Shown here: in pieces, positions 6,584 through 15,839 of the stretch
Layout of the letters: every line of letters begins with the position of its first letter
Position numbering within the stretch: the stretch's first letter is position 1
From: a bacterium
Lineage (GTDB): Bacteria > Bacteroidota > Bacteroidia > NS11-12g > UBA9320
DNA length: 44,569 bases
Direction of reading: 5' to 3'
NCBI GenBank assembly: GCA_018223105.1
Contig: JAAEYY010000003.1
Span: 38,955 to 83,523, forward strand
The notes under the pieces: model-generated
What the model was told of the DNA's origin: nothing
What the model saw: only the letters and a program-made list of their open reading frames with translations
Databases searched by the model: none
Made by a program: the position numbers and the translations under genes

Positions 6584-7870
6584 ATGAATGCAGAAATAAT
6601 CACTATAGGCGATGAAATATTAATTGGGCAGACCATCGACACCAATTCGGCGTGGATTGCTCAAGAATTAAATGCATTGGGTATTGATATCGTGCAGATT
6701 TCAAGTGTGCGAGATCGAAAAGATACGATTCATGCCGCAATTAAAGATGCCGAGACGCGTGCTGAGCTAATTCTGATGACAGGAGGCTTGGGCCCTACAA
6801 AAGACGACATTACTAAGTACAGCCTTGCAGAGTATTTCAATACGGAATTAGTTCGAAATGAATTAGCACTAAAAAACATTGAGCAGCGATTCGCTAAAAG
6901 AGGCATAACTATGCTTCAAATAAACAAGGATCAGGCTCTTGTACCTGCTAATTGCGAAGTGATCTTAAATGCAAAAGGTACAGCTCCCGGAATGTTATTC
7001 GAAGAGAACAATAAGATATACGTTAGTATGCCTGGAGTACCATATGAAATGAAAAACATGATGCTGAATCATGTAATTCCAAAACTAAGTACTTCGCTCG
7101 ATAAAAATAGAATAATCCATAAAACCATTACCGTAGTAAATGTCCCGGAATCTATTTTAAGTAATAGCATTGAAGATATTGAAAATCAGCTACCTGAACA
7201 CATAAAACTGGCCTATCTTCCCCATCTAAACTTGGTAAGATTACGCTTAAGTGGTAGATCAACTCAGCACAGCTCAGATGAGCTGCTTCATCAAATTGAA
7301 ACTGAGTTTAATAAAATTAAAAAGAGAATTGGTGATGTGTGGTTTGACGGTGACCAAAGCTTATCAGAGATTGTGGGCTATTTGCTCAAGTCTCAGTCGG
7401 CTACTGTTGGCACAGTGGAAAGTTGCAGTGGAGGCTTCATAGCGCATACATTAACTAAGATTCCCGGAAGTTCTGCGTATTACTCCGGCAGTCTGCTCAC
7501 ATACTCAAATGAACTCAAGATGGAGAAGCTTGGGGTTTTGGAGTCTGATTTAATGACAGTAGGTGCAGTAAGTGAAGAGGTAGCTCACCAAATGGCAAAG
7601 TCGGGTAAGCAACAATTACATGTAGACTATTGTTTGTCAACTACAGGTATTGCAGGGCCAACCGGCGCCACCGATGAAAAGGATGTTGGGCTTGTTTATA
7701 TTGGCCTAGCTAAACCGGATGGTACTGTTGAAGTACGCAAAAATCAATTTCACGGCAGCAGAGAGCAGGTGATTGAGCGCACAGCTAACTCGGCATTAAA
7801 CTGGCTACGTGAATGTTTATCTAACAGAGCTATGAGCCAAAGCGCGCAAATACTTGAACAGCGTGAATAG
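6584..7870 (+). CDS. cinA: CinA, nicotinamide-nucleotide amidase/ADP-ribose pyrophosphatase-type protein
   Basis: CinA takes part in pyridine nucleotide recycling: the C-terminal domain deamidates NMN to NaMN and the N-terminal MoCF/COG1058 domain has ADP-ribose pyrophosphatase activity in studied members. The 428-residue length is standard. Domain 1 (about 1-170) carries IGDEILIGQTIDTNS and MTGGLGPTKDD; a KH-like linker follows (about 175-250). The amidase domain (about 260-415) carries VESCSGGFIAHTLT, GSSAYYSGSLLTYSNE and STTGIAGPTGA. It is a single-gene unit. Its last 41 bp overlap the convergent CAP-domain gene. Confidence 0.96.
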   Translation: MNAEIITIGDEILIGQTIDTNSAWIAQELNALGIDIVQISSVRDRKDTIHAAIKDAETRAELILMTGGLGPTKDDITKYSLAEYFNTELVRNELALKNIEQRFAKRGITMLQINKDQALVPANCEVILNAKGTAPGMLFEENNKIYVSMPGVPYEMKNMMLNHVIPKLSTSLDKNRIIHKTITVVNVPESILSNSIEDIENQLPEHIKLAYLPHLNLVRLRLSGRSTQHSSDELLHQIETEFNKIKKRIGDVWFDGDQSLSEIVGYLLKSQSATVGTVESCSGGFIAHTLTKIPGSSAYYSGSLLTYSNELKMEKLGVLESDLMTVGAVSEEVAHQMAKSGKQQLHVDYCLSTTGIAGPTGATDEKDVGLVYIGLAKPDGTVEVRKNQFHGSREQVIERTANSALNWLRECLSNRAMSQSAQILEQRE

Positions 7871-8396
7871 CTTTGCTTTTAGGATCGAATTGTATTGCTA
7901 TTGCTGATACCACATACTTATCGCTCCCCATGTTTTTTCTGTGAAAATCGCTTTGACGCCAGGCATTGAACAAATATTCTACTGCTTGTTCGTAGGTCCA
8001 GGCCGTTTTCATACTAGCTTTACCATTTTCATCGTAATTCATTGCAGGCATAAGAACCACTGACCTCGCCACGTTCTCCGCAACTGCAAGCTTGCTTACA
8101 CCGGTAGTCTTCTTCACTCTATCATACACTGTCTTTTTGCCGGGTACATTTTGATCGTGAGTTAAGGTATTATTCTCCATCATGTACTTACAGTGATCTT
8201 CAGCAGCTTCGTAAATCTTTTCGTTAAACACCAATGGGTTTACATATAATGATTTACGATAACTATTCACTTTATCGAACATTGATTTTTCGAAAAAGGT
8301 CTGATCAAAATTATTTGGATCAATAGTATCTTTAAGGCTAGTGGCGTATGTTGACACCATCATTCCTAAGCTTATAAGTAAAATAGAAATTCTCAT
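7830..8396 (-). CDS. Secreted CAP/SCP domain protein
   Basis: An N-terminal signal peptide (MRISILLISLGMMVSTYA) is followed by a CAP (cysteine-rich secretory/allergen V5/PR-1) domain. It includes VNSYRKSLYVNPLVFNEKI, AAEDHCKYMMENNTLTHDQN, LAVAENVARS and the final FHRKNMGSDKYVVSAIAI block. Bacterial CAP proteins are exported; their substrates are mostly unknown. ATG at 8396 is chosen because it begins the signal peptide; the frame stays open to a TTG at 8414. It lies 27 bp after the DUF389 gene as the last gene of the ruvB-queG operon, and overlaps cinA at its 3' end. Confidence 0.85.
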   Translation of the reverse strand: MRISILLISLGMMVSTYATSLKDTIDPNNFDQTFFEKSMFDKVNSYRKSLYVNPLVFNEKIYEAAEDHCKYMMENNTLTHDQNVPGKKTVYDRVKKTTGVSKLAVAENVARSVVLMPAMNYDENGKASMKTAWTYEQAVEYLFNAWRQSDFHRKNMGSDKYVVSAIAIQFDPKSKAIHAVQVFARFGS

Positions 8397-8423
8397 CACG
8401 GTTGCATAATACAAAATTTATTC

Positions 8424-9827
8424 CTAATTCATGTGGTAGATGCGTACTTCCTTAGCTTCCAGTTCAATTTTGAGCAAGGCTTCCATCTTTTCTATCTGCT
8501 CTTCGCGCTTAGCATTGGGCTTCCAGCTTATGATGGCTGTTGGAATTGTGTCTTTACGCTCTGCGCCAATATAGATTAAATTGTCTACCGCAAATTCGTT
8601 AATATCAAACTGACTTTTGACAAGTTTAGCTAACTGTTCCCTTCCTAAATTATGGACATTAATTCTTCTAATCTCAGATTGAAGGAGCTCAATTTCATCT
8701 TGCTTATTCTTGAGTTGTTGTTCGTTTTTATCGTACAGATCTGCCAGTATATCAACCTTAAATTTCTGACCAAAATTAGCTAATTCATCATCGCTAATTT
8801 GTCCTCCGGATTGCACAACCTCTAGAACATAAGCGTTTAAACCATACTTATCCATTCTGGATTCTATAGCCTTAATTTCATTCTCATCCAGATATTCGCC
8901 CTTAATACTTACTCTGATATAATCTGCTGAATCTGACTTTACTCGTTTGTAATTATCTACGTATATCTTTCTGTTTGAATCAAATTCTTCAGTTATAAAT
9001 TCTTTAACTGTTTGATCTACTTTCCCTTCTGTAATAAGGTTATAATATAGAATAACACTTGGTATCGATAGAAGAACAACGAATGCAACAATACCCGCAC
9101 GAACTTTTCTTTTTTTTGCTTCATTTACAAATGAGTATTTAGGATACTTCAGATATAAAACAATGATCACTGCAGCCAAACTGATCATCACACAGTTCAT
9201 AAAAAACAGGTAGAATGCACCAAGGAAATAGTCCATCTGCCAAGTTGCTAATCCGTAACCTGTAGTGCAAAGCGGAGGCATAAGCGCTGTAGCAATAGCA
9301 ACACCGGGAACTACATTGGTGGACAAGCATCTAGAAGCAGCGAGTATTCCTGCAACACCGCCAAAAAAGGCAATAAATAAATCTAGAATTACGGGTGTCT
9401 TTCGAGAAAATAGTTCGTGTAAATCATCTCCTGTTGGCGTAATCTTAAAGAAAATGAAGGCTGTTAGAATACTTACCGCTGTTGCAACTCCAAGGTTTAT
9501 TAAGGATTTACGAAGTAATAATCGATCAAAGGTACCTATTGCTAAGCCCATACCATTAATTGGCCCCATTAAAGGTGAGATAAGCATGGCGCCGATAACT
9601 ACAGCAGTGCTATTGAGGTTCAGCCCCAAAGAACAAATCAAAATGGAGCAAATTAGAATCCAAATATTAAATCCTCTAAAGGAGACATCAGCCTTAATGT
9701 TCTCACTCGCCTTGGCGTAATCTACTTCAGAAATTGCGAAAAGAGATTTGAGGAAATTTGCAATTCCACCCACCGATTGCTTCAATTCCGCCTCTGATGC
9801 AGAGTCTTGGTTTTTAGTTGTCTCCAT
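8424..9827 (-). CDS. DUF389 (TIGR00341-type) integral membrane protein
   Basis: The 467-residue protein has a cytoplasmic N-terminus, then about six hydrophobic helices between residues 55 and 265. These include the family signature VVIGAMLISPLMGPINGMGL and ATALMPPLCTTGYGLA. A large soluble C-terminal region (about 270-467) contains a coiled coil (NEQQLKNKQDEIELLQSEIR). The biochemical function of DUF389 proteins is not established. Its first 14 bp overlap the end of queG, so it is in the ruvB operon. Confidence 0.85.
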   Translation of the reverse strand: METTKNQDSASEAELKQSVGGIANFLKSLFAISEVDYAKASENIKADVSFRGFNIWILICSILICSLGLNLNSTAVVIGAMLISPLMGPINGMGLAIGTFDRLLLRKSLINLGVATAVSILTAFIFFKITPTGDDLHELFSRKTPVILDLFIAFFGGVAGILAASRCLSTNVVPGVAIATALMPPLCTTGYGLATWQMDYFLGAFYLFFMNCVMISLAAVIIVLYLKYPKYSFVNEAKKRKVRAGIVAFVVLLSIPSVILYYNLITEGKVDQTVKEFITEEFDSNRKIYVDNYKRVKSDSADYIRVSIKGEYLDENEIKAIESRMDKYGLNAYVLEVVQSGGQISDDELANFGQKFKVDILADLYDKNEQQLKNKQDEIELLQSEIRRINVHNLGREQLAKLVKSQFDINEFAVDNLIYIGAERKDTIPTAIISWKPNAKREEQIEKMEALLKIELEAKEVRIYHMN

Positions 9828-10746
9828 CTTCTTTACAAAATTGAATGCTTTTCTTAAATTTCAAATAGCCGGCGCGTTTTACCGCTGATTTTTTAAATAT
9901 ATCTTTAAATACTTCTTCTGTTAGGTCTTCCCATTCGTTCTTATGCATCCCTATAAAATCTTCTGAAGGTTGAAACTCATCAAGAGCCTGAGGGCTGCTA
10001 AACTTATTCCAAGGACATACATCCTGACAGATATCACAGCCAAAAATCCAGCCTTCCATATCATTTTTGAATGAAGATGGAATTTCATCCTTTAGCTCAA
10101 TCGTTAAATAAGAAATACATTTATTACTGTCTACAACTTTATTATTCACTATTGCATCTGTCGGGCATGCGTCTATACAAGCTGTGCAGGTACCGCAATG
10201 ATCTGTAGTGGGGCCATCTTCTTCCAGTTCCAAATCCGAAATTATTTCAGCGATAAAAAAGAAGCTCCCTTGTTGTCTATTGAGTAGTAAGCTGTGTTTA
10301 CCAATCCAGCCTAGTCCTGCCTTGGCAGCCCAAGCCCGCTCCATAACAGGGGCTGAATCTACAAATACTCTACCTTCAATATCACCAAACTCAGCAGCCA
10401 TAAGTTTCACCATTTCTTTTAGCTTTCTTTTAAGCACAAAATGGTAATCTTCGTTGTAGGCGTACTTGGCCACTTTAAGGGGATGGTTGCTCAGGTTTGT
10501 CTTAGGGAAATAGTTAAAAATCAAACTAATAACTGACTTTGAACCGGGCACAAGTTTTCTTGGATCGAGCCTTTTTTCGAAGTGGTTTTCCATCCAATGC
10601 ATTTTGCCCTGATAGCCTTTTTTCAACCAAGTTTCTAAGTGTTTTTCTTCTTCCTCCAGTTTAGAGGCCACTGATATTCCACAAGCGTTAAAGCCTAAAT
10701 TATGCGCAATTTCTTTAACTCTCTTGCTGCGGCGGGAAGCATCCAT
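9814..10746 (-). CDS. queG: Epoxyqueuosine reductase
   Basis: QueG reduces epoxyqueuosine to queuosine in tRNA wobble position 34, using cobalamin and two [4Fe-4S] clusters. The 310-residue protein shows the catalytic region VDSAPVMERAWAAKAGLGW and cluster ligands CGTCTACIDACP and CDICQDVCPW. The C-terminal HEAT repeats of longer QueG proteins are absent, as in other short forms. Its ATG overlaps the ruvB stop (TAATG at 10744-10748) and its own 3' end overlaps the DUF389 gene. Confidence 0.95.
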   Translation of the reverse strand: MDASRRSKRVKEIAHNLGFNACGISVASKLEEEEKHLETWLKKGYQGKMHWMENHFEKRLDPRKLVPGSKSVISLIFNYFPKTNLSNHPLKVAKYAYNEDYHFVLKRKLKEMVKLMAAEFGDIEGRVFVDSAPVMERAWAAKAGLGWIGKHSLLLNRQQGSFFFIAEIISDLELEEDGPTTDHCGTCTACIDACPTDAIVNNKVVDSNKCISYLTIELKDEIPSSFKNDMEGWIFGCDICQDVCPWNKFSSPQALDEFQPSEDFIGMHKNEWEDLTEEVFKDIFKKSAVKRAGYLKFKKSIQFCKEDGDN

Positions 10747-11774
10747 TAGAATAGACTTGGATTCGTTCCTCTTTGAAAGTTTCTTCCCAAATGCTTATAT
10801 GCTAGCTCGGTTGCTTCTCTCCCTCTTGCGGTTCTTTGAAGAAAGCCTTCTTTGATTAGAAAAGGTTCATAAACTTCTTCAATAGTTCCGGCTTCTTCAC
10901 TCACAGCGGTTGCTATAGTATTGATTCCCACCGGACCGCCTTTAAATTTATCAATAATAGTGCTCAGGATACGATTATCCATCTCGTCTAGGCCTCTTGC
11001 GTCAACATTAAGCGCATCAAGCGCAATTTGCGCTATGTCAAGTCCAATTGAACCGTCACCCTTTATTTGAGCAAAGTCTCGAGTTCTTCTAAGCAGTGCA
11101 TTTGCAATCCTCGGAGTACCTCTGCTCCTACCTGCTATCTCGAGTGCTGCTTTATGATCGATTTCAACTTTCAAGATACCTGCAGATCGATCTATTATAT
11201 CTGCCAAAAGATCAGAATCGTAGTATTCTAACCTACAGGTGATTCCAAATCTAGCTCTTAAGGGTGCAGTGAGTAAACCAGAGCGGGTTGTTGCTCCGAT
11301 CAAAGTAAAAGGGTTAATGCCTATTTGGACGCTTCTGGCATTCGGACCGGTATCTAAGACAATATCAATCTTATAATCCTCCATTGCAGAGTATAAATAC
11401 TCTTCAATTACAGGGCTAAGTCTATGAATTTCATCAATAAACAGGACATCTCCTTCTTCCAGGTTGGTAAGAAGACCGGCCAAATCGCCCGGTTTCTCTA
11501 AAACAGGGCCGCTGCTTACTTTAATGCCCGAATTCAATTCATTAGCAATAATGTGAGCTAAAGTAGTTTTACCTAATCCCGGAGGGCCGTGTAACAAAAC
11601 ATGATCTAAAGCTTCGGCTCTTTGGTTTGCAGCTTCTACGAAGATCATAAGGTTTTCTAAAATCCTTTTCTGACCCGTAAAGTCATCAAAAGACTTCGGC
11701 CTTAAGACCTGTTCAAACTCCTTCTCCCCATCATTCATATGGTCATTGGTACCCTGTAGAAAATCATTACTCAC
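10746..11774 (-). CDS. ruvB: Holliday junction branch migration helicase RuvB
   Basis: RuvB is the AAA+ motor that drives branch migration with RuvA before RuvC cleavage. Walker A is [13 protein letters not shown], Walker B is LFIDEIHR, sensor 1 is GATTRSGLL and the arginine-finger region is LRARFGI. The winged-helix C-terminus ends in [17 protein letters not shown]. The frame is open to 11825, but GTG at 11774 gives [12 protein letters not shown]..., the usual N-terminal layout and about 342 residues; ATG at 11738 is a second option. It heads the operon ruvB-queG-DUF389-CAP. ruvA and ruvC are not in the window. Confidence 0.96.
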   Translation of the reverse strand: MSNDFLQGTNDHMNDGEKEFEQVLRPKSFDDFTGQKRILENLMIFVEAANQRAEALDHVLLHGPPGLGKTTLAHIIANELNSGIKVSSGPVLEKPGDLAGLLTNLEEGDVLFIDEIHRLSPVIEEYLYSAMEDYKIDIVLDTGPNARSVQIGINPFTLIGATTRSGLLTAPLRARFGITCRLEYYDSDLLADIIDRSAGILKVEIDHKAALEIAGRSRGTPRIANALLRRTRDFAQIKGDGSIGLDIAQIALDALNVDARGLDEMDNRILSTIIDKFKGGPVGINTIATAVSEEAGTIEEVYEPFLIKEGFLQRTARGREATELAYKHLGRNFQRGTNPSLF

Positions 11775-11878
11775 GAAGCGAAAGTAAGATTTGAAATGAA
11801 AATTCAGGCAACGTTTTTTATACACATTTCATCTATTAGATACTTGTGATAGCTAAAACAAAGTTTCCTTTGAAAGCA

Positions 11879-12976
11879 ATGTTCAGAAACCTCGCTTTCA
11901 TCCTCACACTAGGTCTATACTTCGCTGCTTCTGCTCAAGAGGTAAGCATTAAAGACATAGAGTTTGATAAATCCGATATTGATTTTGGTACTATTCCTGC
12001 CGAAGGTGGAAATGTAGATGCGGTGTACACACTGGTTAACAAGGGCTCCGTTGATTTCAAAATTAGCGATATTGAAGTGGCTTGCGGCTGTACTCACCCG
12101 GAGGTATCTAAAAAACTGGTAAAGCCCGGAGATACCGCTATCATTAAAGCTCAATTTAACCCATTTGGGATGGTTGGAACTGTCGAAAAATGGATCAGAG
12201 TAAATGGAAACTTTAATGATGCTCTATACAAGGAACTGCGGTTCCAAGCAGAAATTACAAGTAGGGTCGGAAGTATTGAAAATATGCAGAAGAAGTATTA
12301 CCGGGGACAATATGGGTACCTGGTAATGTATCAACAGCATATGAATTTCGGCAACTTAGTCCAAGACGATATGGCTCGAGATTCTATTCCTTTATTTAAT
12401 GATGGTTACCACGATATTGTTATTTCAGAAATTACAGATCTACCGCCATTTTTACAGGTTGAGCAACTGCCAATAACAATTAAACCGCAGGAAACGAAAT
12501 CTTTATATTTTACACTAAACGCTTCGGGAGTTGACACTATAGGTCCTCTTTACGGAGAAATGAAAGTGAAAACCAATGATCGATTTTACTCAACAAAGTC
12601 TATCAGTTACGGAGTTACTATTGGACTAAACTTCGAAGACTGGGGAAGATGGAAAAAGCGCAGAGCTGCTCAATTTCATGTAGAGAACAAGACTATAAAT
12701 CTCGGCAATATGAAAAGCGGCGAAGTTCGCGAAGCAGACATTGTAGTTACTAATACCGGTAAGAATCCGCTCATCATTTATCGAGTGGATACGGATTGTA
12801 GTTGTGCTGTCCTAAAAAACATTCAAGGAACTATTGCTCCGGGCGACTCTGTTACCGCCAGAGTGAAGTTCGATTCACTCTATAAGAAAGGTAAACAAAC
12901 CAAGGCTGTTACCATTTACACGAACGATCCAAACCAACCTGTAGTTGTACTTGGTCTAAGAGCAATTGTCGATTAA
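11879..12976 (+). CDS. Secreted protein with two DUF1573 domains
   Basis: A signal peptide (MFRNLAFILTLGLYFAASAQ) precedes a protein of about 365 residues with two DUF1573-type Ig-like domains. Each has the family motif of a cysteine pair in a beta strand: VACGCTHPE in the first and TDCSCAVLKN in the second, each followed by a PGDT/PGDS strand. The middle is a less clear Ig-like segment. DUF1573 proteins are common exported proteins of Bacteroidota with unknown function. ATG at 11879 is preferred over the in-frame GTG at 11846 because it starts the signal peptide. htrA follows 30 bp downstream but has its own promoter. Confidence 0.85.
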   Translation: MFRNLAFILTLGLYFAASAQEVSIKDIEFDKSDIDFGTIPAEGGNVDAVYTLVNKGSVDFKISDIEVACGCTHPEVSKKLVKPGDTAIIKAQFNPFGMVGTVEKWIRVNGNFNDALYKELRFQAEITSRVGSIENMQKKYYRGQYGYLVMYQQHMNFGNLVQDDMARDSIPLFNDGYHDIVISEITDLPPFLQVEQLPITIKPQETKSLYFTLNASGVDTIGPLYGEMKVKTNDRFYSTKSISYGVTIGLNFEDWGRWKKRRAAQFHVENKTINLGNMKSGEVREADIVVTNTGKNPLIIYRVDTDCSCAVLKNIQGTIAPGDSVTARVKFDSLYKKGKQTKAVTIYTNDPNQPVVVLGLRAIVD

Positions 12977-12995
12977 ATTTGGCTCAAAATTTGAG
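12951..12995 (+). promoter_or_regulatory. Promoter of htrA with a palindrome at the start site
   Basis: TTG at 12951-12953 and TAAATTTG at 12974-12981 are separated by 20 bp, a full match to the Bacteroidota -33/-7 layout, mostly inside the end of the DUF1573 gene. Immediately downstream, CTCAAA-a-TTTGAG (12983-12995) is a perfect inverted repeat over the expected start site, a plausible operator for stress control of the protease. Confidence 0.6.
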
Positions 12996-13006
12996 GCAAA
13001 TTTAGC

Positions 13007-14434
13007 ATGAAGACAAAACAGGTAATTTGGTTATTCTTACTTTTAACATTAAGCTCATTTCTTGGTGCATTTGCTTTTAAGCAATGGTTTTCTGATGAAC
13101 CTCAAACCATTGTAAAAGAAGTACGTTCCGGCTCGGATCATTACCGATCCGTTGCAAATGCTTCCGAACTTGAAGATGGGTTTATCAAAGCATCTGAGAA
13201 CTCTACCCCTTCCGTAGTCTTTATAAAAACTGAAGCTTCATATCAAAGAAGAAGTTCGTTCTGGTTTTTTGATATGGACCCTTTTGGAAGTATTGGTAAA
13301 GTTGCCAGCAGTGGTTCAGGAGTTATTGTGAGTAGTGATGGTTATATCGTAACAAATTACCATGTGGTTAGAAATGCCGATAAAATTGAAGCTGTTCTGA
13401 CCGATGATAGAAAAACCTATCAAGCAAAATTGATTGGTTTCGACCAATCCAGCGACATAGCTTTATTGAAGATTGAGGCATCCAAATTACCCGCTATAGA
13501 ATTTGCCAACTCAGATGAAGTTAGAATTGGACAATGGGTACTTGCAGTTGGAAACCCTTTCAACCTCACCAGCACAGTTACAGCAGGAATTGTAAGTGCG
13601 AAGGGTCGAAATATCAATATTGTGAACGATCAATTTCCTATTGAATCTTTTATTCAAACCGATGCTGCTATCAACCCGGGCAATAGCGGTGGAGCACTAG
13701 TTGATCTTCAGGGAAGGCTTGTTGGAGTAAATACGGCAATTGCTTCTAAAACAGGATCTTATGTAGGCTATGGATTTGCAATTCCCGGCAATATTGTAGC
13801 TAAAACAATAAACGACTTAAAAGAATACGGGCAGGTTCAACGTGGATTCCTTGGCATAGATGTGGAAGGTATTGACGGCGATATGAGTGAAAAGCTCAAG
13901 GTTGAAAATGGAGTTTTAATTAGTCGAGTAAACGGTACTAACGAAAAAGCCGGAGAAAAGCTACAAGCAGGTGATGTAATAACTTCTATAGACGGAGTAG
14001 CAATTACAAGTAAATCGATGTACGACGAGCAACTAGCATATAGAAGACCGGGCGATGTTGTTAAAGTAGAATTGACACGTGACGGTTCAAAAAAATCGTA
14101 TGATATCAAATTGGTTAATGATGAAGGCACCACCGAACTAATTAAGCGTGTTAGTCTTGGAAGTGAAATATTAGGCGCAGAATTCGAGATGATTTCTAAG
14201 CTGGAAAAAGAAAGCCTGAAAGTTGAAAGTGGTATTAAAGTTACTAATATCAGAGAAGGTAAGATTAGAAAAATGAATATTGAGGAAGGATTCATATTCA
14301 CTTCTATTAACCAAAAGAAATTTAATGATCTAAAATCATTTGTAGAATATTTGGAGAATGTTAAAGGACAAATTCGTGTTGAAGGCATATCTCCAAACGG
14401 AGCGCATAGGTTCCTCAGTTTTTATATTTATTAA
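13007..14434 (+). CDS. htrA: Periplasmic serine protease of the HtrA/DegP (Do) family
   Basis: HtrA degrades or refolds damaged envelope proteins. The 475-residue protein begins with a hydrophobic export/anchor segment (about 5-24). The trypsin-like domain has the triad His119 (VTNYHVV), Asp150 (SSDIALLKIE) and Ser227 (NPGNSGGAL). The first PDZ domain spans about 278-370 (RGFLGIDVEG). The C-terminal part (about 380-475) is a poorly conserved second PDZ. A short basic/aromatic linker (RRSSFWFFDMDPF) matches the LA-loop region. It has its own promoter at 12951-12981. Confidence 0.95.
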   Translation: MKTKQVIWLFLLLTLSSFLGAFAFKQWFSDEPQTIVKEVRSGSDHYRSVANASELEDGFIKASENSTPSVVFIKTEASYQRRSSFWFFDMDPFGSIGKVASSGSGVIVSSDGYIVTNYHVVRNADKIEAVLTDDRKTYQAKLIGFDQSSDIALLKIEASKLPAIEFANSDEVRIGQWVLAVGNPFNLTSTVTAGIVSAKGRNINIVNDQFPIESFIQTDAAINPGNSGGALVDLQGRLVGVNTAIASKTGSYVGYGFAIPGNIVAKTINDLKEYGQVQRGFLGIDVEGIDGDMSEKLKVENGVLISRVNGTNEKAGEKLQAGDVITSIDGVAITSKSMYDEQLAYRRPGDVVKVELTRDGSKKSYDIKLVNDEGTTELIKRVSLGSEILGAEFEMISKLEKESLKVESGIKVTNIREGKIRKMNIEEGFIFTSINQKKFNDLKSFVEYLENVKGQIRVEGISPNGAHRFLSFYIY

Positions 14435-14465
14435 TTGAATTGTACCTTTAGCACTTAACTACTAC

Positions 14466-15839
14466 ATGAAAAAAATCAATTTACTCCTCCTATTGGTAGT
14501 GGCTTGCCTTGCAGGTAAAGCGCAGAATCCAATTTTCTCTGCAGAGAAATTAAGTTTAATAGGATTACACCAACTAAACGATGGATCCATTCTCTTGCTA
14601 AGCCAAGAAAACGGAGATGTGCTGGACTTGAATTTGTTGAATGCTCAAATGGAAAGCCAATGGACCAATACTTTCGAAGTGCCCAATTTAGGAGGACATC
14701 ATTTCAATCGATTACAAATTCACAGTAATGCTGCTGAAATTTTCATCGTGAGTCAGCTAGACCATAGTGTGTTTGTAGATGTTTATGATATCAGCACAGG
14801 TAATACCTCATACAAACACCTAAAAGTTCCTATAGAGGTACAGCCAAATGCTCCTGAAGTTCAATGTTTCTCAACATCCAAAGGTTTGTACCTTGTCTAC
14901 AAAGATGAATTGGAATTAAAATATAGCCATTTGATCAATGGCGAATTTGATATACTAAAACCATTCTTAGAGATTGAAGAAAAATACAATGAGAGCTATC
15001 TTAAAGCAGAGTTTTCACACGATAATAAAATCTACTCCAGTTCATATACTCTAAGTAGAGACCACGAAAAAATGCACCTATTCCTCAATGCCTATGACAT
15101 TGCAGCAGATACCGGTTTAAGTAAAGAAATTGATTTAGAGTTGGATCAAATGAGTTTTACTTATAACAGCATGTATGACTTAAACCTTACGGGTACTAAA
15201 AAAGTATCCAATGGCTTCTTTCTTTATGGCAAGCTGGATATGAAACTTGGAAATGAATATCCAAGATCCAGAACTAGTGAAGGGTTTGTAGGGATTTGGC
15301 TTGCTTATTTTGACTTTAACTTAAATCTAGTCTACTTTCATCAATACCCTTTTCAGAATATGAAAGGCTTGGTTAAACAGAATGCAGTTACACAAGCTGC
15401 GGTCATTGATTTAAAGGAAGATATCAATGGAAACACCTTTCTGGTAATTAATGAGGTTCAAGAGATTACGCATGGACTTAAATATGTCTTCTATATCGAT
15501 CAAAAGGGTGAAATTCTATCGATGATTGGAGGCCAGGATATGTACAATTTCTTCGAGTACGACCGTTTGGGGCTTCGAGATGCTGGAAGAAACAACCGAG
15601 TGAGGCTTATGAATGATGACTGGTCGCCTTATTTGGCGAACTCCTTTCATGTTATGAACTATATCGAAAACCTTCATTCGAGGGTTATCAATAATATTCA
15701 GTATCTGGCCAATGAATCTAACTTACTGGCAGAGAAAATGGCCTACACTTACCTGGTTAATAAGCAAGGAGATGTAGTTGTTTTGGAGTATATCGACAAG
15801 AAAAGAGGAACCTTAAAAATTTATCCTTTCTCTAATTAG
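14466..15839 (+). CDS. Secreted protein of unknown function, 457 aa
   Basis: A clear signal peptide ([20 protein letters not shown]) is followed by a beta-rich protein with recurring short strands and aromatic residues, such as [18 protein letters not shown] and [14 protein letters not shown]. This looks like a propeller-type fold, but no catalytic motif or named domain is apparent. No T9SS C-terminal sorting domain is seen, so it should remain periplasmic or be released. It lies 31 bp after htrA and is probably co-transcribed with it. Its last 8 bp, CTAATTAG, contain both its own stop and that of the convergent prfC. Confidence 0.7.
   Translation: MKKINLLLLLVVACLAGKAQNPIFSAEKLSLIGLHQLNDGSILLLSQENGDVLDLNLLNAQMESQWTNTFEVPNLGGHHFNRLQIHSNAAEIFIVSQLDHSVFVDVYDISTGNTSYKHLKVPIEVQPNAPEVQCFSTSKGLYLVYKDELELKYSHLINGEFDILKPFLEIEEKYNESYLKAEFSHDNKIYSSSYTLSRDHEKMHLFLNAYDIAADTGLSKEIDLELDQMSFTYNSMYDLNLTGTKKVSNGFFLYGKLDMKLGNEYPRSRTSEGFVGIWLAYFDFNLNLVYFHQYPFQNMKGLVKQNAVTQAAVIDLKEDINGNTFLVINEVQEITHGLKYVFYIDQKGEILSMIGGQDMYNFFEYDRLGLRDAGRNNRVRLMNDDWSPYLANSFHVMNYIENLHSRVINNIQYLANESNLLAEKMAYTYLVNKQGDVVVLEYIDKKRGTLKIYPFSN

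Noticed and set aside
9265..9720. Antisense open frame of 151 codons inside the DUF389 gene
   Set aside because: It mirrors the conserved membrane segments of DUF389; no independent evidence for a gene.
11846..11878. Upstream GTG start for the DUF1573 gene
   Set aside because: It would add a short charged stretch before a complete signal peptide that starts at the ATG at 11879.
13837..14388. Antisense open frame of 183 codons inside htrA
   Set aside because: It lies wholly within the conserved HtrA PDZ region, has low-complexity Ser/Leu/Ile content typical of antisense reading, and has no promoter or homology signs.
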